DNA of 64,000 bases, from assembly GCA_003344405.1 (NCBI GenBank), contig NOWV01000024.1, forward strand, positions 62,001 to 126,000. The letters run 5' to 3'. This document shows positions 31,561 through 44,300 of the stretch, one piece after another (position 1 is the first letter of the stretch; every line of letters begins with the position of its first letter). The translations under genes and the position numbers were made by a program. The notes beneath the pieces were generated by a model. It searched no databases. It had not been told where the DNA came from and saw only the letters and a program-made list of their open reading frames with translations. The DNA is from Trichoplax sp. H2. Its lineage: Eukaryota > Placozoa > Uniplacotomia > Trichoplacea.

Positions 31561-33110
31561 ATGATAGAAATGAAGGTAAATAAACATTTTCTGAGCCGTG
31601 AACTACTATACTAGATCGACTTAGTGGACCACCTAGTAGTCCATGTCTAAGTATGATGGAGATGGACAGCTAAAGGCATAAAAATTTAAGTTAAGCGATT
31701 TATGATAGGCATTTCATTCTCTTCTATCCAAGTTTGCGGGATAGAATACCCTGTAATTGTTTATATCGGCAACAATGTCCATTATATTGACGAAAATAGA
31801 GAGTATTTATAAAAGACTGAAAGTAGTAATCGTCATTAAAATAGGATATTAATCATTTAATTGTTATTTATGACTGGATAGAATGTCCACAGTTTACGCC
31901 CTCAATTCCCTCATTCTATTGATCCACTTTTTTTCGTTGATTGAGATTTAATATTAGCTATACCAAGATGGCTGATTTAGCATTGTATTCTAGCTATTTG
32001 GGTTAGAAATAGCCTTGATTTTGTGCAAAAAACGTCCAATAAATTCTATCGTCTATTATCATCGAGAAAGGATAGTATTTATTTTTCGCTTCCATTGATC
32101 ATCCTCTCTATTAGAATACTTTACGTAAGCTTGATGAACGATAGAGAAGGCCAAGAAAGAAGCTAATAGACCAGCCTATCAAGTATACAGGTGCTAAAAA
32201 ACAATACTAGCCCTCTATCATGACAAAGAAATTCTAATACTCCATTTAGGCCATAAATAAAGATGGACCAGTTATCAATGGAAATCAATAACAATCAATA
32301 ATTCAACTTCAATCAAAGGTGAAATGAACCAAAAACAATTCGGATGATGGAGGAAAATGCAATCCATCTATTGTTGCAATCATAGATAGCTCTTTATTCC
32401 CATTGCATAGACATAGTTAATCACGATTAATGAGTTTAATAACTGTAACTATATAATCGAATATGCAGAAAGTGAGAGAAAGAAAAGAGAAGAGAGAGAA
32501 AAAAAAGAAAATATAAAGATTCTGATCATTGTACTCTTTCAAAACAAAAGTACATCTCCTACTAGTAATTTTGTTGTCGAGATTGTTCAAAAATAGTGGT
32601 AACATCGTCATCATTAAGTTATTTTTTCAGATCCTATTTGTCTGCCGGTATGATTCTTGCCTAGCTTAGTGATTTGGAAGCAAGCTCTACCTCGATAGAA
32701 TAAAGAAAACGACGTTACAAGATTAAGGTGAAGAGTTATTATTTTTTGTAATAAGATGGTAGATTGAGAAAATTATAACATGATCATTCGATTTTGGATT
32801 AAAGTGGTGGGTAAGATAGTTGGAGGATTGTGATCTTGGATTGAGAATTCTACTGTTTTATTGCTACTCTTACTTTGCAATATGGGTAGGCGTTTCTTCT
32901 TCTATCCATTATCACTATTGTGCTGATTTACAACACCATTTATATCCACTATCTTACACCTTTGTATCTTTGCCTGTAAGAAGAAGAAACACTTTTTTCT
33001 TATCCATTTATCTTGGTTAAATATTCACCTCTATGAGGATACGATTACATGATTGTAAAATATTAATATTCTACAACCTTGTAGTAACGTTGTCAAGAGT
33101 AGTGAATCAA
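31561..33110. other. Unique AT-rich DNA within the desert
   Basis: No gene recognised. It contains a purine-rich run at about 32465-32515 (G/A repeats) and only short, accidental-looking frames. Confidence 0.4.
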
Positions 33111-34440
33111 CGCCATGACTTTTAAATACTGTCAAAGCGATCATCGATCTTTAAGCACTTCTCGTGAATTAATCGCCTTATTTTAGTTTATCGAGATAAT
33201 TTGTTACATGAATCCACTTAGACTCTTATTTAAGCCAAGTCTTTTTTTCATAACGAGTCGATGTTGGAAGATGATACTTGTCGATTTTCAACTTGATGGC
33301 AATGCTATTTTTACAGGATCGAAAACTGAAACTCCTAATGATGATCTGTTATCATTCATAGCCAAACCGTTCTCGAAAATCTAATTTTAGTTTATCCAGT
33401 TGATTTGTATAAATTCTGTGATATTCTTTATTTAAGCCAAGTAGCTTTTACATGATCTATCTAGACGCACGAGGATTGGAAAACGATAATTCCTCCAAAT
33501 TTTCAACTCCTTTACTATCCTATTATTGGCACGGAATCAAAAACTACAGTTCCCAATCGTGATCATGTTAAAGCAAGCATCAATCGTGAAGCAATTCTTG
33601 GTAGTAAAGATCTTGAGAGGATAATTTCAGTTGATTGAATTAATTTATAAAAATCTAGTTATGCGCTTATCTAAGCCAAGTAACTTTTACGTGATCTATC
33701 CACATTTACGAGAGTTGGAAAATGATAATCTCTCCAAATTTTTAACTTGGTAGCGATGCAAATACATAAGTGAAAACTACAATTCCCAATCGTGATCTTG
33801 TTAAAGTAACCATTCATTTTTAAGTAGTTCTTGAGGGTATAAATTCAATTGATTAAGGTGATTTATATAAATCCAGTGATACTCTAATCTGAGCCAAACT
33901 GCTTTTGCATGATCTACCTGCACTTACGAGAGTTGAAAAAAGGATAATCTCTCCTAATTTTAATTCAGTGGCGATGCTATTTACTGAATCAAATGCTACA
34001 ATATCTAATCGTGATCCTGTGATCCTGCTAAAAAAATATCAATCATTAAGCAATTGCTGGTACTAAATATCTTATGAGAATAACTTTAGCTGATCGAGTT
34101 GGTTTGTATAAATCCAGTGATGCTCTAACCTAAGCCAGGTAGCGTTTACGTGATGAATCCATGTAAACGAGAATTGGTCTAAAGTAAGCCAAGCTGCTTC
34201 TACATGATCATTCTACATAAATCAGCGTGTCAAAGTGATGGCATCCGTGAATTTCCAACTCAATGGGAGTGCTACTACCAGTTCAAAATCTACAATACCC
34301 AATCATTAGTTGTTAAAGTAACCATCTCTGGTTAAGCACTTCTTGATGCAATTCTTTAGATCATTGAGCTGATTTACTAGGATTTATTTAGGCTCATTTT
34401 GTGTGTCAAATATTTATTACCAGTACATTATAAATCTGTG
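33110..34440. repeat. Decayed tandem array, about 200-240-bp unit, six or more copies
   Basis: Units begin at the anchor TAAGCCAAGT or its variants, at 33231, 33433, 33672, 33891, 34131 and 34185 (the 34131 unit is truncated to about 54 bp). Each full unit carries the same order of blocks: a (T)ACNTGATCTATC block, GGAAAANGATAAT..CTCC, a GATGCTATTT block, CTACA.T.CCCAATCGTGATC, and (T)ATAAATC(C)AGTGAT at its end. The shared order across six copies makes tandem origin clear despite heavy divergence. Confidence 0.8.
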
Positions 34441-34799
34441 CCCAAAAATGAGGACACTACCTACAAATTTTCGACTCGATGGTGGCGCTATTACATAATT
34501 GTAAACTAGGATACCTAATCGTTTTGTGTTCAAGCCATTAGCCGTCAGAGTGGATTTTGCGATAGAGAAACTTTGTAGAATAAGTTTTAACGTCAACCTC
34601 TACTTCTACTTTAGCTAACTGGTTCTTAAAATGACAATACCTTTCTAATTCGATTTAATAATGATGCTTTTACGTTATCATAAACTATAAATCTACAAAG
34701 TATTGAAACTATTAGTCATCCATCGGTAAGAATTTCTGAATAATTTAATTTTCTTGTCTGGATTGGTTTATATGGATTGATCTGTGCTTTAACCTACGT

Positions 34800-35290
34800 G
34801 CATTTCATGATGAATCCACGTTTTCGAAGGATGTTCACTACAGATCTCAACTCAGTAGCAATATCCCTACAAGATTGTAATTGATCAAAGCCCATTCGTT
34901 ATAATTTGGCGTAGGACAAGACATAATCAGTTTTATATTTCCCGTCTGTAGGGTCAATTCGATCTCTGATTCTGCTTCGCCAGCTTTAATACGATCATTT
35001 TACCTTGGAAAAGTACCTTCAATATTCTATGTTTTAGCTGTATTGAATTTGATGATGAATCCATGTTTTTAAAGTATGTTCATGATTGACTTCAACTCTG
35101 TAGCAATATCCTACATGATTATAATTATACTCGTATAATCAATCATAGCATATTCATTGTAACTTGGATTGGGATTAGGCATGATCAATTTCATATATTC
35201 CGTCTGATCTTTTATTCTGCTTAGCTAGCTTTAGTATGATCATTTTATCTGGGAAAAGGATGCCTTAAATATTCAGCACAGTAAAGATGC
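34800..35290. repeat. Decayed direct duplication, about 242-bp unit, two copies
   Basis: The anchor TGATGAATCCA(C/T)GTTTT occurs at about 34811 and 35053, followed in both by GTAGCAATATCC, CATTCGTTATAA/CATTCATTGTAA, TTCCGTCTG and ATTCTGCTT. The order is kept, so this is a duplication, different in sequence from its neighbours. Confidence 0.75.
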
Positions 35291-35499
35291 TTCATTATAA
35301 TGCCATGCTAAACGATATTAGTATACTTTAATCTCAGATGGGTTTAAAAATTTAAATTCTAAGATCATCGTACCGAATTATAGTGCAGTACATGGAATAA
35401 TTTCTCTCTTCTTCTACCTACATCGCCATCACTTTTCATAGTCAGCTTGATTTCGAAAATAACACCATCCATCTCTCTATCATCAACTTGGATAAATTA

Positions 35500-36420
35500 T
35501 CATGGATCTGTATCAGCCAGAAAAGAATATAATTTACCCTCACACGATGAAATTGTCTTTATAAATGATAAATCATCAATCCGTAAAAATTTGTGGATAT
35601 AGGTGGCATATTGCCACAATGGATTAAAACATTTAATATAACTTATCTGATTCTCTCTGTCGTTAAATGAGTGGATAATATTGATATTTTGATTCGCCTA
35701 ACAAGAAATTGGATTGATTATCCCATGAAGAAATTGAAACTCTAAACATTGAATCATAAATTCGTGAAAAATTCTAGATATCACCCACTTAGAATAGAGA
35801 TTGATTGATACATTTACTCTTACCTATCTTAATCCATTCCGCCGTCGAAGCAAATACCTAACGTTAATATTTTGATTTACCTAAGGAGAAAATAATTGGA
35901 TTGGCTATCCCATGATTTAAATTCTGTCGGTACTGTAAACAGCGAATTATTAATCCGTAATAATTTCTTGATTTACCCAGTTATAGCCGAAATCGATCAA
36001 TACTTGTGCCCTTAACCTATCCTATTTGTTTCTACCATCCAATCTTGGTAGATATCATTACTACTTGAAATTTTATTCGTAATGAGTAATTCATTAACCC
36101 AAGAAAAATTTTTAGTACTGTTAAATTAGAATAATTGACTATACCGCGTGCTTTCTAGTTTTGCCTATGCTCGTTGATTAGATTATCATATGAAATAGTT
36201 ATGATCAATATTTTATTCGGAGAGAAATAATAGGATCGGCTATCACACAATATCGTTCAGGTTCCAATGAGTAAATCAGTAATCCATGAAAATTTCTTCA
36301 CATCGTTGGCTTATAATTGAGATCGTTCTAAGCATTTACTTTAGATTAGTCTTGACCGTTTTCATCATCAGTTTCAATAGATAATGATAAAGCTTTGGTT
36401 TTCTTGGTGAGCAAGTAATA
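35500..36420. repeat. Decayed tandem array, about 180-bp unit, four or more copies
   Basis: Variants of GGATTGATTATCCCATGA occur near 35711, 35895 and 36234, with weaker ones near 35530 and 36130. Each is followed by an AATCATTAATCCGTGAAAAATTTCT-like block and a GATTGATC..TA.TT.ACTCTTA-like block. This is a distinct family from the arrays on either side. Confidence 0.7.
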
Positions 36421-38771
36421 GAATTATAAATAAATCTTGAGTAGTATTACCAGATTTATGTTTCAAATTTCATCCAAGGTGAAAAATAATCATCCAGCTT
36501 AATGCTTCCAATTATATTTATACCATTTAACTACTCACGAATGGTGTGTGGGTTGACATAATTCAGGGTTAAATTACAGGTAGTGATGGGTCTTACTTTC
36601 GTCTTTAGCTATACTGTAGTATTTTAAAGCATCCATTTGAATTGGCAATACGTATATATACAGTTAAAACTTTTGTCAAATGAATAAACTTTTATACCAT
36701 TTTAAAATATGGAAATTGACTCTACAGTAGCATTGCTTACGGTTATAAACAGGGGCTCGTTATTCCGTAATCGGTTCATGACATGATCAATCAGAGAAAA
36801 TCTTGGGGTCTTATTACCATTGGAAGGTAGATAAACTGATTAATGCTCTTACTTTGAGGTATGAATATCTTTCTATCATCATTCATTTTGGATGGCTATA
36901 AATATTTAGCTTTATCATCATGGAGTGGATACAAATTAATTTCCTATAGCATTATCTAACCTAGTCGATGTGGATGTAGATATTTAGCTCAATCGTAATG
37001 ATATTACGGGTGCAAAATGCAGCCATTTCCAATAGAATTGTCCAGCAGAGTAGATGATTACCTTTACAATTTCTAGTGATCCAATCTTGTACATCTTAGT
37101 ACATCATTGCCTTTTTGCTCTTTTTCTTCTAAATTGTTACCGATATTATGATTCAGAAGTTCAATATTATATATGTATATCATACATATATGGGGTTTTG
37201 TGATATTATGATTCAAGGATGCAATAATATCCTATATTTTGCTTGCGTTCCTAGATTTTGACTCATACTGCAATTGCTTTAGTAGTAAAATATCCCAATT
37301 TATTTCACTCTTTTAGCTTTTATATTCACAGTTTTAGGGATTCAATAATAAATATCTATTGCCCACAAATAAAAATATTAATTCCTTTTATTGATTTTCT
37401 CGTAGAGAAACTTTTGCTATCATTGTATTATTGTACTCTGATTCTCGAAGAAAGCTACAGTATGATTTAGTAATTGAATAAAATTATTACCGTAGAGAGA
37501 AATAAAGTAATGGGCCTTTACACGTATTCCTACGCTAAATTTATGCTGCAATTGCTGTTATATTTATTCTAGAACTGACTACATTCCTTCCATTCCTTTT
37601 ACTGTTATGTTTACAGTTTACAAGATTCATTCATTAATATTTTCTATAGTAAAGACTTGGTTTAATAATATTAGTTCCCGTATATGCGCATTCTTGGCTT
37701 GAAAGTTTCTGTTGCTATTATACTTATAGTAGAAGTGATCGAATTAATTCCACAAGTTCAGATTTTATAGTCGAGATTTTAATAGCTTATATCCATAATT
37801 CGACAATGAAATCTTTCCAAATCCATTTTTTTTAGACGTGTATTCATTTCTCACCCTCGTTGAACTATATTCATTTTTATTAGTACCAGCATTGCATTCA
37901 TGTCAAAAGCATTATAGGTAATGTCGACATTTTCTTGCATTTTTAAATTGTTTTTGTTGTTGTTCTTTACTCTAGAATCATAGTTTTCTTCTACTTTACC
38001 TCCTTAATTCAATCACTGTGTTATTATCGATGGATAATTTTCTTCCCTCTTATCTACTACCCACACCTTTCTATTCTCTGTCAAATGCCCCCTTTTATGT
38101 GGATGATTCATCGACAATAGCTTAATTTAAGTTAGGCTAGATCAGCTTGGCTCTATCTCATGCTATATCGATACTTTCTTCTATCGATTAATTAATAATA
38201 TGATATTGTATACAAAATAGGAGTATTGTTCAACATTGAAACAAGAAGAGGAGGCATTTTAAAAAGAGTTCTACATTCAATTCAAGGAGAATCAAGAGCA
38301 TATGCCGGAACAAGCATATTGAAGGAAAAATAATACTGTGTCATGGTTGATTTTTTACTTTTTTCAATTGGTATTTCTCTTTATTCCAATCTTTATTGAA
38401 GTTGATATAATCTTGTCTGGTTATAGAACTCTTTTGTATATTCCTTTCCCAGTTGTATTCTTTCCTAATTTAAGGAAATTACCCAATTGGATTATCGTAG
38501 CAAAGGAAGTAGAGAGTAAAAGAGAATAGGAATATGATGACATTATTGAGCAATTTATGTTACTTTATTACCTATTCAATTCCTCTTACTCTCTAACTTA
38601 TTGTTGAATTTATAACGTCTACTTCCAAGATTAACCATTTGACTATTAGCAGATCAAGAACGTGATCTATTGATTCGTTGGATTCTTATTTAAATCGATT
38701 TATTTAAGTCTATTCAAGTGATTCTATTCAACCACTGTGTAAATCAATACTAATCAGGAAAAATATCCAAG
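36421..38771. other. Unique AT-rich DNA, upstream flank of the orphan gene
   Basis: No gene recognised. Short frames at 37258-37470 and 38338-38529 encode hydrophobic peptides and look accidental. The last few hundred bases should hold the promoter and 5' UTR of the gene at 38772. Confidence 0.4.
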
Positions 38772-39671
38772 ATGAGCCGAAGAACAAATGTGGCCATGAA
38801 GACTAGAATAGTCAACGGAGCTGCTGATAAACTACTACAGCTTAAAGTGGATAAATTAGAATTAGAGCAAACTAATTCATTAGATGTCTTGAAGAAACAA
38901 CAGCGACAGATTAAAGATGAATTATGTCGTGCATTAAGGATTAATAAATCGCCTCAGACGAGTATGACTTTACCCGTTCATAAGCAAAATATTAATCGTC
39001 GTCGAAGTGCATCAGCTATCGTGCTCTCATCAGATATGGAAGAATTTCATCATAGTCAAGCTGAACAAGCTAATCCACACCATAGCGGAAATCGATCTCG
39101 TGCTGAAAGTATGAAACCAATCTTAGCTTCTTCCATCTCGGTGCCTGATCATCGATTATTCAGTTCTACAAATGAAACAGCTAGCCATCAAGAACCAACA
39201 ACAACTCCAACTTCAAGATCAGCATCATGCTCATCATGGTATGGGCAAATCGATGATGATGATGATGATATCGAAGAGGAAGACCATGATCATCATGGTT
39301 GTAGCCATTCTCCAAAAGGGATAAAAGGCAATGCACGTAAATTACCTAAGCCAAATGTTAAGATTTCGTTAGAACTCGATGGCGGCAAGATTGGAAATCG
39401 TGCTACTCATCATCATTCATCTTCTCATAAAACTTCAAGTCAACGATTAGAACCTTTATTTAATAATAAAAATTCATTTTTATCCGTGGAATTATCGACA
39501 CAAGTCTTGACTAACGGTAAAAAAGGTGTAAAGCAAAGTCGATCTCTCACCACAGTGGACGGTAGAAAGTCCCTTGACCGTCAACAACATCAACAGCAAT
39601 TAAGCCTTCCACCTATGAGGAAAGCATTGTCTAGCGGGTCTATTAATTTAATTTCCAATAACAACAACTAG
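38772..39671 (+). CDS. Intronless orphan protein, 299 aa, predicted coiled coil plus disordered tail
   Basis: No family is recognised. The single open frame starts at an ATG in fair context (ccaagATGAG) and ends in TAG. Residues 1-60 are basic then heptad-like (KLLQLKVDKLELEQTNSLDV), suggesting a short coiled coil. The rest is polar and low in complexity: NRRRSASAI looks like a basophilic-kinase site, an Asp/Glu run spans about residues 158-170, and there are His-rich patches and a Gln/Asn-rich end. Composition and length well above chance frames support a real gene. Being intronless among multi-exon neighbours and set in decayed repeats, it may be lineage-specific or retro-derived. It is most likely an intracellular scaffold or regulator, but this is a guess from composition. 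Confidence 0.7.
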   Translation: MSRRTNVAMKTRIVNGAADKLLQLKVDKLELEQTNSLDVLKKQQRQIKDELCRALRINKSPQTSMTLPVHKQNINRRRSASAIVLSSDMEEFHHSQAEQANPHHSGNRSRAESMKPILASSISVPDHRLFSSTNETASHQEPTTTPTSRSASCSSWYGQIDDDDDDIEEEDHDHHGCSHSPKGIKGNARKLPKPNVKISLELDGGKIGNRATHHHSSSHKTSSQRLEPLFNNKNSFLSVELSTQVLTNGKKGVKQSRSLTTVDGRKSLDRQQHQQQLSLPPMRKALSSGSINLISNNNN

Positions 39672-40150
39672 AGAAAACGTAATGGATAGCTACAAGATTG
39701 AGTCTTTGTCTCCTAAACATTGTTAGTGTAAGAATACTTTTCCAAATTCTACTATTACAGTACTCCTATAGCCCGCACAGAGAATTTTTGAACCAAAAAT
39801 TTAGGAGGAAGCTTAGCCATACTTTATGTTAACAAATATCAATCGCAAATCATAGCAAATTGATGCGAAAGAATACCACAAAAAAGAGAAGATCAAGGCT
39901 TTATTACAGCCGATACATAAAGATGCAGAATCCATGATTAAATTGTAACAGTTTCATAGCTACTCATATAAATAGTTAGGAATAGTCCTCATAAAGTTGT
40001 ATATATACATATACCCGTGCATGTCATGGATATAAGATGGAATATAAAGTTATTCCTATTATAATGAAAAATTACGTTTGAATGTTTACAAATGATATTT
40101 GTTTACTGGCGGATCAACTCGATTTATTGCAGTAATCCATCATCTATAAT
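39672..40150. other. 3' flank of the orphan gene
   Basis: Probable 3' UTR and spacer. No further element is recognised. Confidence 0.4.
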
Positions 40151-41360
40151 GTCAATATTAACGGACGATGGCGGATAGAATTGGATGGAAACCTGTATCA
40201 AGATTTAGAAATTGATTTCGTGATCAATTCTCTGACAGCCAGTTCAAAGTGCATCATTATATGAAATAAGAATTCTACAGAAAGAAGAGAATCAAAAAAG
40301 GCTTTTGGAGCCATTTATTCCCTACTCTTTAGTACAAATCCAGCGTCGTTATGTATCTCGCACATCCGTTTACTTATGGGCATTTATCATTGATCACAGA
40401 ATAGCGGATAGAATTGGACAGATGGCTTTATCAGGATTTAGAAATTTATATTACATTAAAGACAAGGCCCTATTAAAATTGATTAACTCAATATTGAGAT
40501 TCTTCTGCACCATACGTATTTGACAGCCAGTTCAAGATGGAATAAAAATCCTGCAAAAAGAAGAAAATCAATAAGGTTTTTAGGATCATTCCTTTTCTGC
40601 GCTGTAGTGCATATCCGACATCATTATGTGTCTTGGTTGTGAATTTATTTATGTGTATTTGTCATTGATTATAGATGCATGGTACTAAAATAATATAAGA
40701 TGTTATAAACAAGTCGATTCTATAGTCTATTGTCCAAGAAATGAAGATTTTGGAAGAAGATAGAATTAGATAAAAAGCCCTATATCTTATTGATTATACA
40801 TTTTTAGACAGTTGTCATAGAATTACAGATGCAGATGTTCTGATATTGAAATTTCGCGACGGAGAATTTCTGTATTGTTATACATCGATTGATTCAATCA
40901 AAATCAAGTCAAGTTTACAGCTTATTTCCTATCAAATCAATATTCTACAAACCAGATAAAATTGGATAAAAGCTCAATAACTTTTTGCATATATATTCAT
41001 ACACTGGTATCGCAAAATGAAAGATGAAAATACGATAGATTAAAACGTGTAACGATAGAGCATTTAGCAACTACTATACATGGAATTGTTCATATTTGGA
41101 GTAGCCATTTTTGTAGTCTATTGCCCATCTTGGTAATACTTTAGAACCATAGATAAAATTGTATACATACCATATCTTCTAACTTATACAAGAGCATAAC
41201 GGTTACTACGAGCTTATGGATGCTGATATTGCAGTATAAATTACTAGAATGGAGCATTTCGCTACTAAGATACATCGATTTATACACTAGTGATCAAGCC
41301 AATTTTATTGTCTATTACCCATCATAACATCAGTCTAAAGCCTAGTCAGTATCTAGAATT
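40150..41360. repeat. Decayed tandem array, about 200-230-bp unit, about five copies
   Basis: The anchor GCGGATAGAATTGGA occurs at 40171 and 40404. Weaker forms (AGATAGAATTAGATAAAA, CAGATAAAATTGGATAAAA, TAGATAAAATTGTATA) occur near 40758, 40957 and 41153. The first two units also share GACAGCCAGTTCAA and AAAGAAGA(G/A)AATCAA(T)AA. It belongs to none of the families at 29-36 kb. Confidence 0.7.
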
Positions 41361-44300
41361 CTATAGTAACAGTAAAATTCTTTGTTTTACTTCAACGTCC
41401 AAAATAAAACCAATCCTGTCCGTATATTATCGTATTAGACCACTGACTCTATTCTAACGATATAATCTAATGGCATGTATCTAGAAAGAGAAAATGGAAA
41501 TTCTGATTTTGATATTTAATTCAATTATTAAGGCATTCATTTGATAACAAGACCTCCTTTTCGTACTAATATTCGTGGGTAATTATCTCAAAAATTACAA
41601 TTGTAAGATAGAAAAAGTACGTAATTATAAAGGTTTGACCAGATGCTTATTTTAACTCACGTTAACTTAAAAGAATTGATGGCCATATAACAAGGTTAAT
41701 TAATTATGGATATCGGGGGAATTTGGATAAATATTCTGTAAAGATACAGAACTTATTGTTTAATCTGGATTTTATGCTTTTCCAATACCATATCTTTTCC
41801 ATAATGAAAGCCTATTCAAATTAGTGACATGCCTTTGCATTGACTATCAATATATGGCTACAATGACACAGAATGTAAAACTATATGATAAAAGAAAATG
41901 GTTATAATGATTGTTTGTTCGTATCAAGAAAAAATATACATCATTTTTTTATTGGACAGTAGAGGACAAAACTTTTAGTAAAAGTTAAAGCCTTTAATAT
42001 ATCATTATAAATTATAGTAGATAAAGATTACATGAACTAAAATTATTATGCTATACTCCACGATGGGCATTATTATTGTATGTTTTTACGCAGAAAATCG
42101 ATCATACAGAAAGAAATACATGAATATGTATAGGTAAATTTACCAGTCCCATGCTTACATACGTATGGCCGGATCCATTTATCTACAGACTAAAATTTAC
42201 TGCTCTGTGACATATAAAAATTCCTAAAGACAGCCAATACAACATCTCATTTATGGAATAATAAATAATACCAACGTAAAGAAAAAATGTCAAAGTTGAA
42301 TAAGCATTAAGTATTGGATCTTGAAATGATTATGCCTCCATGAATTTCAATTTTAAAAGTATCAATCAATCATATTTAATGAATCATAAGGATATTCTAC
42401 AAGTATTATAAGAGACCTGAGATAATGTTTAAAGTTTTGATCCGTAGGAAACTATTTGCATAAATATTCATATTTGATCCTCGATAGCTTTTTAATTTAT
42501 TAAAAATAATTCTTGCAAGACTACTGTGCAGAGCATCTACATTAAAAATTTAGTTGAAAATTTCCCTTTAGAAGGATACTAAGGTTTTAAGATTTTATGC
42601 ATAAACTATAGAAATTAATGGTTTAATTAAGCAAATAGCAAATAGTAACTAGCCAGCAGAGTGCAATCCTTAATTTTATCTAAAGGTTTAAATGCTAATA
42701 CCGCCAATTTAGAATTTTATAATATGACTCTACTATTTTATACGTATTTGATCAGGGTATATATCCCAAATTTATAATTTAAAATGATCTACTATTTTGG
42801 TCGCTACAAAGCCTAATGATATTATAAATGATTCTTTTTCAATTATCATTTTTGACATCATTTTGTCCATTATCAGTATTATCAGAGGGCGACTACTAAC
42901 ATAACTTATAATAATAACATAGTTGGCTAGATTGTTATCTATAATTAAATCTAAATCATTTTCAGTCCTTGGTGTAATTTTGTCCCATTGCCTACAACAA
43001 TTCTTATTTTACTTCATTGGGTAATAATAATGTAAATTGCAATTTTCAATGAGTAAATCATACTGTATCTGTTTATCTGACACTCTTCGTAACGCACATA
43101 AATTAATTTAAATATCGGTTAAAGAATAGGTGAAGATATGTAAGAAAATCAAAATGCTAAAAATACATTACTTATTTGATCTTGCCACTAGATATCTATC
43201 AATGTAGGTCAAATTTTTTTTATTTCTTCCTATTTACTACGAAGTTGATATTTCATGGCCGCATGATCTCTTTTTGGTAAGAAAAGTATGTATAGAATTA
43301 GCTTGTTACCTTGCAAAGAAATTTAATTTATAATTTGGTGTTGAAAGAAAATGGTTGCATAGCAATCTGAAACAAATAGAACGCATCATAAAATTAGTTT
43401 AATTATTTCTATGTCTATATCATACTTTCAATATAATAATTTATATAATTTATCACTTTAAAAGTATCTAGCAGCATTAATATTTTAAAAATTAAAAATT
43501 TGATTATGAAATGTTTAATGGTAGCACAATATAAATAATAGAAATTCTCTAATATGTTATCCATCACCAGTAGATTAATTCATATATCCTGACACAGTAA
43601 TTTGCTGCAATTAGCTTTAAAGAATAACAAATTTAACGGTAATATTCTAATTTTTCATGTCAATATTTATATCATTAAGATTGATTAAATGGTAAAATAT
43701 TAACGCGTTATTGGAATAAAGCTATGGATATCTCGGATATTTAAATGTCTATTTTGGAGTATTTAAACTTAGTATTTAAATTTTATGGAAAGAAATCGAA
43801 TTTGATATAGGCATAAAAAGCTGTAACTGCAATTACTTATTAATTTTTTATTTACAAGTAAATTTATTATGTTCTCTATTAGCTTATATTAGGAATACTA
43901 TCATTAAATCCGTTCTAAAAATGGACGCTGACAAAATAGGGTACTTTATTAATACTGCATTAGCTTACTTCGTGGTATTTTATCCAATTTTAGTCGACAG
44001 TAATTGATTAACCCTGACTCAAATCCCCTAACTCCCACCTTAACTCGTATTAGGAAGTTCTACTTGGTTACCATGGTAAGGGATCTGAAACAAGATCTAA
44101 CCTGTGATTTTCATACCGAGAATATTATTCTTATAGAAGATTTTATGTACTAATCCGGTATAATTAGAACTACATTAGAGTATACTTTTGAGATAGCAAC
44201 TTGAGATAATAATGAAAATATATTAATATAATCTTTCCTTTTTTAGTGTCTTATTGCAGCTTTCGGTGATTCTCCTACACTTAATATTTCGAATAGCAAC

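Noticed and set aside
29330-36420. Possible CRISPR-like or transposon origin of the spaced repeats
   Set aside because: Units are long, diverged and contiguous rather than short identical repeats with unique spacers. No terminal inverted repeats, transposase or reverse transcriptase frames were seen.
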